A stretch of DNA of 64,000 nucleotides, taken from positions 1 through 64,000 of the forward strand of contig CAKOOM010000004.1 in the NCBI GenBank assembly GCA_934098395.1, given 5' to 3'. A program made the position numbers and the translations under genes. The stretch is from an uncultured Bacilli bacterium (GTDB taxonomy: Bacteria > Bacillota_I > Bacilli_A > RF39 > UBA660). This document shows, in pieces, positions 53,220-61,919 of the stretch. Below the pieces are notes generated by a model that did not search any database, was not told the DNA's origin, and worked only from the letters and a program-made list of their open reading frames with translations. Position 1 is the stretch's first letter. Every line of letters begins with the position of its first letter.

Positions 53220-53467
53220 TATAATACCCTCGTTATTGTATATATTAAAGCTATGACTATAAGCATTACTCCGAATGAAAAGAGAATATAAACTTGGTTC
53301 TTTTTTTTGTCATCTTTTATGTAGTAGCATATATCAAATAAAAGTAATGATAACCATAACAGGCAAGCTGGGATAAATGCACTATTTATAAAACTTAAAA
53401 TAAAGGTAATTAGTGTAATGATTAAACTAATTATTCCAAATATGACGATTGTTCTTTTATTAGACAT
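53219..53467 (-). CDS. 82-aa membrane protein between ftsY and ylxM
   Basis: Three hydrophobic segments (8-28, 30-48, 60-80) separated by the basic loop YYIKDDKKKNQ. Not recognised. Its stop overlaps the ylxM start by one base and it lies 8 bp after ftsY, so it is part of this operon. Confidence 0.65.
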   Translation of the reverse strand: MSNKRTIVIFGIISLIITLITFILSFINSAFIPACLLWLSLLLFDICYYIKDDKKKNQVYILFSFGVMLIVIALIYTITRVL

Positions 53468-53475
53468 AATATCAC

Positions 53476-54447
53476 CTACAAATCCTTAAATAATCCATAT
53501 ATATATTTTTCTATATCGAATGCTTCTAATTGAGTTACATCTTCTCCTAGTCCTACAAATTTAACTGGGATGTTTATTTCTTCTTTAATAGCTAGAACTA
53601 TGCCACCTTTAGCGGTACCATCTAATTTGGTTAGAATTATGCCTGTTATATCAGTTATTTTTTTAAAGGCTTTAGCTTGATTGATACCGTTTTGGCCGGT
53701 TGTAGCATCTATTACTAATAGGGTTTCGTGGGGAGCTCCAGGAATAATTTTTTTTATTACTCGATTTATTTTAGCTAGTTCTTCCATTAGATTAGCTTTA
53801 TTTTGGAGTCTTCCTGCTGTATCTATTAATACAATATCATAATTTTCTTTTTTAGCTAGTTCTAGACTATCATAAACTACGGAGCTAGGGTCTTTAGAAG
53901 CACCGGTTACTACGAATGTATCGGTTCTATGACCCCACTCGACTAGTTGTTCAACTGCTCCGGCTCTAAATGTGTCACCGGCACAAAGTAAAACTTTCTT
54001 CCCCATATTTTTGTATTTAAGGGCTAATTTACCGATTGTGGTAGTTTTTCCGACACCGTTTACACCAACAAATAGTATAACGGTGGGACTGTCGGATGCT
54101 AATTTAAGTTTGCAGTCTATTACGTTATTACCAACATACATTACGAATAGTTCATCAACAATTATTTCTTTTAGGGTATTGCTATCAGTTATTTTTTCAC
54201 TCTTAACTCTGTGCCTTAATCTATCTACGAAAGAAATAACTGTATTAACACCAATATCTGCCATTATAAGTATATTCTCTAAATCTTCAAAATAATCATC
54301 ATTAATATTTTTGTATTTTTTTGATAGGTTACTAAGTTGACTGACAAATTCTTCGCGGGATTTTTTTAATCCTTTATCATAATTTTCGACTTGTTCTAAC
54401 TCTTTTTTGGTAGAGAAAGCATTTTTTATCTTGTTAAATATTCCCAT
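53476..54447 (-). CDS. ftsY: Signal recognition particle receptor FtsY
   Basis: GTPase that docks SRP-ribosome complexes at the membrane. NG domain only, no acidic A domain: FVGVNGVGKTTTIGKLA (G1), GDTFRAGAVEQL, DTAGR (G3) and TKLDGTAKGG (G4) are all present. 323 aa. Confidence 0.96.
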   Translation of the reverse strand: MGIFNKIKNAFSTKKELEQVENYDKGLKKSREEFVSQLSNLSKKYKNINDDYFEDLENILIMADIGVNTVISFVDRLRHRVKSEKITDSNTLKEIIVDELFVMYVGNNVIDCKLKLASDSPTVILFVGVNGVGKTTTIGKLALKYKNMGKKVLLCAGDTFRAGAVEQLVEWGHRTDTFVVTGASKDPSSVVYDSLELAKKENYDIVLIDTAGRLQNKANLMEELAKINRVIKKIIPGAPHETLLVIDATTGQNGINQAKAFKKITDITGIILTKLDGTAKGGIVLAIKEEINIPVKFVGLGEDVTQLEAFDIEKYIYGLFKDL

Positions 54448-54459
54448 TATATCACCTCA

Positions 54460-55545
54460 TCAATATCTTTTGGATACGTATTCTAATATTACATCACGGT
54501 TATTCATAAGTTTTCCAGTTACGATTAGTTTTTCTATATCATTAATTATTTCACTTAAATAATTGCCTGGCTTTTTATTAAGGACATTACATATATCCAT
54601 TCCATTAATGGCAATGTCTTTTTTGGAATATATTAATAAATCGCGATATATTTTATTTATTTTGCGATAACTAATTCCTTTTATTGAACCAACAACTGTG
54701 GATACGTATAAGCCGTATTTATATACGGTATAAGAGTTAATTCCTTCTTGAAGCATTAATCTAATATTTTTAATTGTTTCTTTTTCTACTTTGGTAAATG
54801 GATAATCATCAATGATATCTAGTTGGCTCCATATACCAATAATGTCATCACATAATATGGCTTTATCTAGGTTGTTAATACCTAAGTATTTATCTAGTGA
54901 TAGTTCAATAATAAGTTTTATGCCTTTTTCTTTATTCGTAGATGAAAAGATTTTATTTAGTTCTTCTTTTCTTCTAGAGCAAGATAATCCTTTTAATAAA
55001 TATCCATATTTATAAATATAATTCTTAGTTTTTATATCTATATCAAAGTCAAGAATGGAAGCAAATCTAATTGCTCTAAGAATTCTTAAACTATCTTCTT
55101 TTATTCTATATCTTGGATTGCCAACGGTTTTTATTATTTTATTGTCAATATCACCTTTGGCATTAAGTAAATCTATTAGATTACCATCTTTATCAATACA
55201 TAATGTATTAATGGTAAAATCTCTTCTTAATAAATCTTTTTTTAAATCGTTAATATATTTTATTTTTATTGGTCGACGATTATCTTCGTATTTGATATCT
55301 TTTCTAAAAGTAGTAATATCAAATCTATAATTTTTATATATTATTTTTATGGCTCCATAGCCAATATCATTTATTTTATCTGTATCAAATATTGCTGATA
55401 ATTCAACTGGTTTAGCATTTGTACATATATCTATATCAGTTGATTTTATATTAAGTAGATAATCTCTTGGATATCCACCAACGATGTATGCAACATATCC
55501 ATTATTTGCTAGGATATTTAATACTTCAAGTGCCTTTTTATACAT
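54460..55545 (-). CDS. cca: CCA tRNA nucleotidyltransferase
   Basis: Class II nucleotidyltransferase of the polyA polymerase family. YIVGGYPRDYLLNIKSTDID carries the GG...DxD active site; the RRDFTIN and ED..RILRAIRFA motifs follow. 361 aa from ATG 55545, chosen because GGGTGGTTAT precedes it. First gene of the cca-ftsY-ylxM-AAA+-murE run, all closely spaced. Confidence 0.92.
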   Translation of the reverse strand: MYKKALEVLNILANNGYVAYIVGGYPRDYLLNIKSTDIDICTNAKPVELSAIFDTDKINDIGYGAIKIIYKNYRFDITTFRKDIKYEDNRRPIKIKYINDLKKDLLRRDFTINTLCIDKDGNLIDLLNAKGDIDNKIIKTVGNPRYRIKEDSLRILRAIRFASILDFDIDIKTKNYIYKYGYLLKGLSCSRRKEELNKIFSSTNKEKGIKLIIELSLDKYLGINNLDKAILCDDIIGIWSQLDIIDDYPFTKVEKETIKNIRLMLQEGINSYTVYKYGLYVSTVVGSIKGISYRKINKIYRDLLIYSKKDIAINGMDICNVLNKKPGNYLSEIINDIEKLIVTGKLMNNRDVILEYVSKRY

Positions 55546-55561
55546 ATAACCACCCATAATA

Positions 55562-55567
55562 ATTATA
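55562..55567 (-). promoter_or_regulatory. -10 box of the cca operon
   Basis: TATAAT, TATTAT as the six-base spacer, then GGGTGGTTAT and ATG. The same series of bases precedes murF. Confidence 0.6.
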
Positions 55568-55675
55568 GCATATTTATGAGTATTTTAATACTATATAAAT
55601 TAATTTTACACACAATATTTTATATGTATTAATATATATATTCAGGGTATATTAATATAGAAAGGAAAGATTACT

Positions 55676-56068
55676 ATGTTACCTAAGAAGAATTATTATT
55701 TAAATGATTATTTTGATATATTTAATACTCCGTATACTAGGGAAAAGGAATATATGAAGACAGATATTTATGAAAAGCTTAATCACTATATTTTAGAAAT
55801 TGATTTGCCAGGGTTAAAGAAAGAAAATATTAAAATTAATTATGATAATGGATATTTAACAATTAATGTTGATAAGAATACTTTATCTTCTTCTCCAGAT
55901 ACGTATATAAGAAGGGAACGTTTATTCGGACAAATAAAAAGAAGTTTTTATATTGGAATAAAGAAGGAGACGGATATTAAGGCAATTTATAAAGAGGGAG
56001 TTTTAATAATTACTTTTCCTAAGGAAGATGTTCCAAGAAAATTATCAAAAAATATTAATATAGCATAA
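55676..56068 (+). CDS. Hsp20/alpha-crystallin small heat shock protein
   Basis: 130 aa. ATP-independent holdase. The alpha-crystallin domain runs from about residue 28 to 120 with ILEIDLPGLKKENIKINYDN, LTINVDK and the closing YKEGVLIITFPK. GAAAGGAAAG ribosome site. No CIRCE element was seen upstream. Confidence 0.92.
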   Translation: MLPKKNYYLNDYFDIFNTPYTREKEYMKTDIYEKLNHYILEIDLPGLKKENIKINYDNGYLTINVDKNTLSSSPDTYIRRERLFGQIKRSFYIGIKKETDIKAIYKEGVLIITFPKEDVPRKLSKNINIA

Positions 56069-56096
56069 AAGCCTCATCAGAAGATGAGACTTTTTT
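56067..56096. terminator. Bidirectional terminator between hsp20 and rseP
   Basis: 12-bp stem AAAAGCCTCATC / GATGAGACTTTT (one mismatch) with an AGAA loop and T run. Confidence 0.85.
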
Positions 56097-57135
56097 AGAA
56101 TAATTTAATGATATCATTAAATGTTACATATATTAATAGACCAATTATTAGCATGAAGCCAATTGAATGAATGGTGTTTTCTACGTTTTTAGATACTGGT
56201 TTTCTAAATATTTTTTCAATGAATAGGAAAAGGATTCTTCCTCCATCAAATGCTGGGAATGGTAGTAAGTTGATAATACCAACATTTATTGATAAATATG
56301 CGACAAGGTAAAGAAGGGCTTCCATTCCTTGATGAGTCTGTGAATCTACGACTGAGTATATTCCAACAGGACCAGACAATTGGTTAACAGATACTTTTCC
56401 GTTGAATAAGTATTTTAATGTATCCCACATACTACCAAATAGGGAAATTGTTTTATTCCATGCATAGCTAAGTGACTTTGTAAAGCCATATTCTTTTTCA
56501 TATTTCGTGGCTATACCAAATTTATAACTTTCGTTACCTTCGCTATCTTTTTCTTTAATTGGGGTAACTTTGTATTCTTTAGTGCTGCCATCTTGTTTTA
56601 ATACTTTAAAGGTCATTTCGTTACCTTTGCTAGTTTGAAGCATTACTAAGGCTTTATCCCAATTAGTTATTTTGGTACCGTTTAATGAAAGTAATAAATC
56701 ACCTTTTTCTAGTCCAGCAGTATAAGCTGGATAATCAGGACTAACATCACCAATATATGGTTTAGTAATGGCGGCACCATATATAAGGGCACTGATGAAT
56801 AAAATTATGAAGGCAAAGATGAAGTTATTGAAAGCTCCGGCAAATAAGACTATAAATTTTTGTAAGAAGCTTTTATTACACATTTGTCTATCTTTAGGAA
56901 TTTTTTCATCTTCTAGGTCTTCTCCGGCAATCATTACATAGCCACCAATAGGTACTGCTCTAATGCAAAATTCGGTTTCACCGTCTTTGCGTTTTTTACC
57001 AAATAGTTTTTTTCCCATACCGATAGAGAATTCATATACGTAAGTATTAGATAATTTAGCAAAGATGAAGTGGCCAAATTCATGTACGGTAACAATTGCT
57101 CCGAGTATTAAAATAAATATTATAAGTGATAACAT
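56095..57135 (-). CDS. rseP: Site-2 protease RseP/RasP
   Basis: Intramembrane zinc protease, 346 aa. HExxH in the first helix (TVHEFGHFIFAKLSN), one PDZ domain (about 130-210, YTAGLEKGDLLLSLNGT) and the second motif NLLPFPAFDGGR. Cleaves anti-sigma factors or signal peptides. It lies 11 bp behind cdsA, the common order. Confidence 0.94.
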   Translation of the reverse strand: MLSLIIFILILGAIVTVHEFGHFIFAKLSNTYVYEFSIGMGKKLFGKKRKDGETEFCIRAVPIGGYVMIAGEDLEDEKIPKDRQMCNKSFLQKFIVLFAGAFNNFIFAFIILFISALIYGAAITKPYIGDVSPDYPAYTAGLEKGDLLLSLNGTKITNWDKALVMLQTSKGNEMTFKVLKQDGSTKEYKVTPIKEKDSEGNESYKFGIATKYEKEYGFTKSLSYAWNKTISLFGSMWDTLKYLFNGKVSVNQLSGPVGIYSVVDSQTHQGMEALLYLVAYLSINVGIINLLPFPAFDGGRILFLFIEKIFRKPVSKNVENTIHSIGFMLIIGLLIYVTFNDIIKLF

Positions 57136-57146
57136 AATATACCTCC

Positions 57147-57932
57147 TTAAAACAATCTTAGTATCAAATTTAAGCCCAGTGATACGAAGATTACGCTATC
57201 AAATCTATCTAATATGCCACCATGGCCTGGTATTAGATTAGAATAATCTTTTTTATCAAACTGTCTTTTAATACAGCTAAAGAATAAATCACCAAATTCT
57301 GAGAGAATAGTTAGAAATAAACATAGTAATGTTACATCTAAGACACCAATTCCTCCGACTAGGTTATAGTAGTAGACACCACCGATTAAGATTCCTGCTA
57401 GGGTTCCTATTAAACTACCTTCGATAGTTTTTTTGGGAGATATAACTGTTAGTTTATGTCTTCCTATTAAACTACCACCAATATAAGCATATGTATCTGT
57501 GATAAATGCTATTATAAAAATAAATATTCCTTTTACTATATCGGTATTAAATAGTTCAATTAAATACCCCATAGACATACCAAGTAATAATGAGGAAGCT
57601 AAAACATAAGAGATATCTTCAATAGAGTATGAATGTAAATTATGACAAAGGACGATAATAATACCTAGGGTTAAAAGCATTAATAGTAAAATTATACTTA
57701 TATCTATTTTATATAGATTATTATTTAAAGTTATTATAATAACAAATATTACACCGATTATTTTTAATAAATTATTTTTTTTATTATTATTCTTATACTT
57801 GACATTAAATATTTCATTAAAGCCAAGTATGGAAAATACTAACATGATTAAACCAAACAACTTACTACTTATAATTAGGCTACTTATAAGAATAGTAAGA
57901 AGTATTATTGCACTTATAGTTCGTTTTTTCAT
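57147..57932 (-). CDS. cdsA: Phosphatidate cytidylyltransferase CdsA
   Basis: Makes CDP-diacylglycerol from phosphatidate and CTP. Polytopic membrane protein of about 261 aa. The signature near the C-terminus, CIKRQFDKKDYSNLIPGHGG followed by LDRFDS, is complete. It supplies the CDP-DAG used by the phosphatidyltransferase at 8.5 kb. The start is ATG 57932 or 57941; both lie within a short leader. Confidence 0.94.
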   Translation of the reverse strand: MKKRTISAIILLTILISSLIISSKLFGLIMLVFSILGFNEIFNVKYKNNNKKNNLLKIIGVIFVIIITLNNNLYKIDISIILLLMLLTLGIIIVLCHNLHSYSIEDISYVLASSLLLGMSMGYLIELFNTDIVKGIFIFIIAFITDTYAYIGGSLIGRHKLTVISPKKTIEGSLIGTLAGILIGGVYYYNLVGGIGVLDVTLLCLFLTILSEFGDLFFSCIKRQFDKKDYSNLIPGHGGILDRFDSVIFVSLGLNLILRLF

Positions 57933-57955
57933 ACACACCATTCTTTCTAAATAGA

Positions 57956-57984
57956 ATTATACTAAAAAAAAAGAATTTATACAA
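57956..57984 (-). promoter_or_regulatory. Promoter of cdsA-rseP
   Basis: Minus-strand TTGTAT (57979-57984), 17 bp, TATAAT (57956-57961). Confidence 0.7.
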
Positions 57985-57999
57985 CTAAATACTTTTTTT

Positions 58000-58956
58000 T
58001 TACACATTTTTTATTAAATTACCACGTTCACATCTGTTACCCCAATGATCAATAATTGTTTCATTTTTGTATACGGTTACGACTTCACAGTTGTTAGAAC
58101 ATCCTGGACAGGTAGATATTTTTGTTTCTAAGCGTTCGTTGTCAATATTAAAGTTAAAGATATTTTCTTTTTTACTTTTCTTGGCCATTAGGGCAATGCC
58201 ATAGGCTCCCATTAAATGAGAATTTTTATTTACAATGATTTTTTGTCCGGTTATTTCTTCGAAAGCTTTAACTACAGCTGAGTTTTTACTGACTCCGCCA
58301 TTAAATACTATTGGAGCTATTATTTTTTTGCCTTTGGCAACATTATTAATATAATTGTTGGCAATAGCTCTACATACTCCAGCTATTATATCTTCTTTTT
58401 TATAGCCAGCTTGAATTTTATGAATCAAATCGGATTCGGCGAATACAGTGCATCTTGCAGCAATATTAACTTTATTACGACTACTGAAAGCTACTTCGGA
58501 TACTTTTTCTATGGGAACATCTAAACGTTTAGCAAGAGATGAGATAAATGCTCCAGTTCCGGCAGCGCATAAGGTATTCATGGCGTAGTCACTTACTATC
58601 CCGTTGTTAACTAATGTAATTTTTGAATCTTGACCGCCTATTTCAAAGATAGTACGAACATTTGGATATAAATCTATTGTGCCAACAGCATGAGCGGTTA
58701 TTTCATTTTTAATTGTTCCAGCTCCAAGAAGGGTTCCAATTAATTTTCTGGCAGATCCGGTTGTACCGACGGATACGACTTGATATTTATTTAAATCTAT
58801 CTCTTCACGCATATTTCTAACAACTTTTTTTACTGCATTAATAGGATTACCTTCCGTATACAAATAACACTTTGCTATTATATTGTTATATTCATCTATT
58901 ATAACTCCTTTAGTGGATATAGAACCTATATCTATTCCCATATACAATTTATTCAA
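58000..58956 (-). CDS. BadF/BcrD/HgdC-type ASKHA ATPase (dehydratase activase-like)
   Basis: About 318 aa. YMGIDIGSISTKGVIID and FEIGGQDSKI are the ASKHA nucleotide motifs; NTLCAAGTGAF includes the bridging Fe-S Cys of HgdC-type activases and AARCTVFAESD the second. The C-terminus adds STCPGCSNNCEVV and NRCERG, extra Cys motifs not found in plain HgdC. No dehydratase subunits are nearby. TTG 58956 is chosen over GTG 58965 because GGGTGATAAAT precedes it and the GTG is inside that site. Confidence 0.82.
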   Translation of the reverse strand: MNKLYMGIDIGSISTKGVIIDEYNNIIAKCYLYTEGNPINAVKKVVRNMREEIDLNKYQVVSVGTTGSARKLIGTLLGAGTIKNEITAHAVGTIDLYPNVRTIFEIGGQDSKITLVNNGIVSDYAMNTLCAAGTGAFISSLAKRLDVPIEKVSEVAFSSRNKVNIAARCTVFAESDLIHKIQAGYKKEDIIAGVCRAIANNYINNVAKGKKIIAPIVFNGGVSKNSAVVKAFEEITGQKIIVNKNSHLMGAYGIALMAKKSKKENIFNFNIDNERLETKISTCPGCSNNCEVVTVYKNETIIDHWGNRCERGNLIKNV

Positions 58957-58973
58957 ATTTATCACCCATATAA

Positions 58974-58979
58974 ATTATA
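58974..58979 (-). promoter_or_regulatory. -10 box of the activase-like gene
   Basis: TATAAT, six bases, GGGTGATAAAT, TTG: an 11-nt leader. Confidence 0.6.
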
Positions 58980-59086
58980 TGCTTTATTATATAAATATTT
59001 TGTCGAATAATAACAAAAATATGTATGCTATTTATCTACATATTTTTATATTTAATTATGAGAAAATATTATTAAGAGGTGTATCT

Positions 59087-59311
59087 ATGAATAAAAACAT
59101 ATATGATACGGTTAGAAGAAATATAAAGAAGTATCGTAAAATGAAAAAATTAACTCAACAAGAATTAGCAGATTTAGCAGACCTAAGTCATGGATATATT
59201 AGAGAAATTGAATCTCCAAATATGGGAACAACTTTTTCACTTGATGCTGTTGAAAAAATTGCTAATGGCCTAGGAATTGAAATAAAGTTATTATTCGATG
59301 AGAATGAATAG
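59087..59311 (+). CDS. Small XRE-family regulator
   Basis: 74 aa, nearly all HTH (LTQQELADLADLSHGYIREIE). ATG 59087 follows GAGGTG; the frame is open further upstream from 58883 but that overlaps the divergent activase gene and lacks a ribosome site. Possibly controls the divergent gene. Confidence 0.82.
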   Translation: MNKNIYDTVRRNIKKYRKMKKLTQQELADLADLSHGYIREIESPNMGTTFSLDAVEKIANGLGIEIKLLFDENE

Positions 59312-59313
59312 TT

Positions 59314-59353
59314 AAAAAGAGCAAAATATTACAAAATATTTTCCTCTTTTTTT
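59314..59353. terminator. Bidirectional terminator between XRE and symporter genes
   Basis: AAAAAGAG / CTCTTTTT outer stem with inner AAAATATT / AATATTTT pairs, between convergent genes. Confidence 0.7.
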
Positions 59354-60552
59354 ATAAACCAATTTTTCCCATCAACAATTCTACTGATAAGTTGGGCTGA
59401 GGCAGAATCTCCTACTACATTAAGAACGGTTGCTGGTGGATCTATGATTGTAGCTATTATTGTTAAGATAGGTAATGCTCCAAGGGGATATCCTAACATA
59501 CTGATAATAAGCATTTCTGAGATTGTACCACCGCCTATTGGAACAGCACTTACTAAAAGGGTTGCTACTAGGGAAATAAACATAACTCTAAATATTGATA
59601 TATTACCAAAATCATTAAATAAATATACTAAGAACATTATTTTGAATACACTACCAATAACTGAGCCATCTTTGTGAAAACTAGTACCAATTGAGATGGT
59701 TGTATCAACAATGTCGTCGGCTACGCCCATTTTTTTAGTTGAATCCATATTAACAGCCATTGAGGCAGCTGATGAACATGTGGCAAGAGATGTTATGGTT
59801 GATGGGATTATATTTCTAAAAAATGTTTTAACTCCTCTACTCCCAGCACTAATATAGGCATAAATGCCATATACTAAGAAATAACATACAAGACTAGCTA
59901 CTAAATATATTATAAATGTTTTTAAATACCCAACGGCTATTTCTCCACCAAATGTTCCTACTAATGAGGCAAAATAGCAACCGAGACCAATTGGGGCATA
60001 ATACATAATAATTTTAATAAAATTAAAGAGTACGTCTTGGGCTGATGAGATAAGAGAAGCTAAATGCTCTGCTTTCTTACCAGACATATTCATGGCTATT
60101 CCTACTAAGATGGATATAACTATTAAGGCAATCATATTTTCATTTGTGAGTAACTTGGAGAAGTCATTAACCGATATTGTATTAATGGTTTTTTCTAGAT
60201 AATTAATATCTTCAAGATTTGTAATTTCACCGGCAGATAAGCTATCTTTTATCTTCATGCCATCGGAGTTATCAACTAATTTAAATGAATAAGTACATAC
60301 GATACCAATTAATACAGCTACGATTGAAGTTATTAAGAATATAAAAAAAGTACTTCCTAATATTTTTCCTATTCTTTTAGGTTGTTTCATTTTGTATATC
60401 GATAAACTAATAGTTAAAAAAACAAGAGGAACTACAACAATTAATAACATATTTAAAAATAAATCGCCAAATGGACGAACAACCGTGGCATCACTACCAA
60501 ATATAAGTCCAACAATTGTACCAATAATAACAAATAAAAGTAAAATTAACAT
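59329..60552 (-). CDS. Dicarboxylate/amino acid:cation symporter (DAACS family)
   Basis: At least 407 aa, about eight helices and two re-entrant loops. The serine-rich motif ATCSSAASMAVNMDSTKK and VPIGGGTISEMLI match the GltP/DctA/SstT family. Probable Na+- or H+-coupled uptake of glutamate, aspartate, serine or C4 acids. The first ATG (60552) has no ribosome site. Ten codons upstream, in frame, ATT 60582 follows GAAAGGAGTGTA and gives a more typical basic N-terminus IKILKSYKS. Confidence 0.88.
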   Translation of the reverse strand: MLILLLFVIIGTIVGLIFGSDATVVRPFGDLFLNMLLIVVVPLVFLTISLSIYKMKQPKRIGKILGSTFFIFLITSIVAVLIGIVCTYSFKLVDNSDGMKIKDSLSAGEITNLEDINYLEKTINTISVNDFSKLLTNENMIALIVISILVGIAMNMSGKKAEHLASLISSAQDVLFNFIKIIMYYAPIGLGCYFASLVGTFGGEIAVGYLKTFIIYLVASLVCYFLVYGIYAYISAGSRGVKTFFRNIIPSTITSLATCSSAASMAVNMDSTKKMGVADDIVDTTISIGTSFHKDGSVIGSVFKIMFLVYLFNDFGNISIFRVMFISLVATLLVSAVPIGGGTISEMLIISMLGYPLGALPILTIIATIIDPPATVLNVVGDSASAQLISRIVDGKNWFIKKEENIL

Positions 60553-60638
60553 TGACTTATAACTTTTAAGAATCTTTATAATTACACTCCTTTCATTATA
60601 AGTATATTAATTTTTTTTAAATATATTTCAGTATATTG

Positions 60639-60956
60639 TTAAGAGCATTTAGTACCACTATAAGTAATACTGCCATTTTCAATACTAATTTCATCATTAT
60701 CATCTAATTTATCTGTTTTTTCTTTCAAATAATTATCTGCTTTAAGTTTTTTTATTGTAACTTTTGATTCATTTAATCCATCTAGAGAAAAATATATTTT
60801 AGCAGCATTTTTTGCAAGTTCTATTTCTTCATTACATTCTTTTATATCTCTTTCATTAAGAGATGAACTAATACCATAAACACTAACTAATGATACGCTT
60901 AGAAGTATTACAATAACTGCTAAGAGTTCTATTAATGTGAAGCCTTTATTATTCAT
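60639..60956 (-). CDS. Type IV pilin-like (ComGC/PilA-type) prepilin
   Basis: About 105 aa. NNKGFTLIELLAVIVILL is a classic prepilin cleavage site and helix (cut after Gly, methylated Phe, Glu5). Short C-terminal domain with two Cys. ATG 60956 follows GAGGTGG. No type IV pilus or com machinery is in the window and the Tad system does not use this signal, so its assembly partners lie elsewhere. Confidence 0.85.
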   Translation of the reverse strand: MNNKGFTLIELLAVIVILLSVSLVSVYGISSSLNERDIKECNEEIELAKNAAKIYFSLDGLNESKVTIKKLKADNYLKEKTDKLDDNDEISIENGSITYSGTKCS

Positions 60957-61018
60957 AATAACCACCTCTATTACTTTAATAGTATCATATTTGAATGTAT
61001 AAGTAAATAACTATCTCA

Positions 61019-61024
61019 TATAAT
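61019..61024 (+). promoter_or_regulatory. -10 box of the NodB-like gene
   Basis: TATAAT, six bases (TTTAGTA minus the shared T), then GGTGAAAAA and ATG 61040: a 9-nt leader. Confidence 0.55.
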
Positions 61025-61039
61025 TTAGTAGGTGAAAAA

Positions 61040-61855
61040 ATGAAATTTATAAAAATAATTGGACTACTATGCTTAATATGTTTTACTTTTTTTTATACTG
61101 AAAAAATAATTGATATCAGTATAGAACAGGATGAGATAATGACTAAAATTAAGGAAGTAGAAAACACTTATAATATAAATGCAATTAATGCTACTATTAA
61201 AGATAATACAATTATTCCTGGAAATAGCGGAAAACAAATAGATGAACAAAGCAGCTATAAAGCGATGAAAAAAATAGGATACTACGATGAATCTCTTTTA
61301 GTATATAGCAAGGTATATCCAGAAATATCAATTTATAATAACTATAATAAATATATTATTAAGGGGAATACCAATAGTAAAAATGTAGCACTTATTTATA
61401 TAATATCTAATGATAAAACTATTGATAATGTTATAGATATAATAGATAATAACAAAACATATATAAATTTCTTTATAGATAGTAATTTTTTAAATAATAA
61501 TATTAATATACTTAATAAATTGAATAAATATGAAGTATATAATTATGGAGCTAATGGGAAGTATACGAAGGATAATTTGATAATAACTAATAATATTATT
61601 AATAACAAAGCAAATAATAATTCTACTTTTTGTTTATTTTTGAATGATGATGAGGTATCATTAAATAACTGTATAAATAATAAGATGTTGTCAATTATGC
61701 CAACGATTAAGGGACAATATACTAGTATTACTAATAATATTTCTTCTGGTAGTATTATTTTAATAGAAAATACTCAGGAATTAGCTAGTATTATTAAATA
61801 TATAAATACTAAGGGATATAACAATGTAGCGTTATCAAAATTAATTGTTGAATAA
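61040..61855 (+). CDS. Exported degenerate NodB-like protein
   Basis: 271 aa. N-terminal helix or signal anchor (5-20) and an Asn-rich exported domain. From residue 110 the order of elements follows the polysaccharide deacetylase fold: a first strand VALIYIISNDK where TFDDGP is expected, INFFIDSNFL, and a final block GSIILIENTQELASIIKYI with GYNNVALSKLI. The metal-binding Asp and His residues are not seen, so this is probably a non-catalytic relative. This is a pattern-level inference. Confidence 0.5.
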   Translation: MKFIKIIGLLCLICFTFFYTEKIIDISIEQDEIMTKIKEVENTYNINAINATIKDNTIIPGNSGKQIDEQSSYKAMKKIGYYDESLLVYSKVYPEISIYNNYNKYIIKGNTNSKNVALIYIISNDKTIDNVIDIIDNNKTYINFFIDSNFLNNNINILNKLNKYEVYNYGANGKYTKDNLIITNNIINNKANNNSTFCLFLNDDEVSLNNCINNKMLSIMPTIKGQYTSITNNISSGSIILIENTQELASIIKYINTKGYNNVALSKLIVE

Positions 61856-61889
61856 AGAAAGTTAACCTTGATTTATACTTTCTTTTTTT
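61854..61889 (+). terminator. Terminator before mutS
   Basis: AAAGAAAGT / ACTTTCTTT 9-bp stem with a 14-nt loop and T run. Confidence 0.7.
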
Positions 61890-61891
61890 GT

Positions 61892-61897
61892 TATAAT
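61892..61897 (+). promoter_or_regulatory. -10 box of mutS
   Basis: TGTTATAAT extended -10; TTGATT lies 18 bp upstream within the preceding terminator. Confidence 0.55.
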
Positions 61898-61919
61898 AAC
61901 TGTTGAAAGTTGTGGTAAT

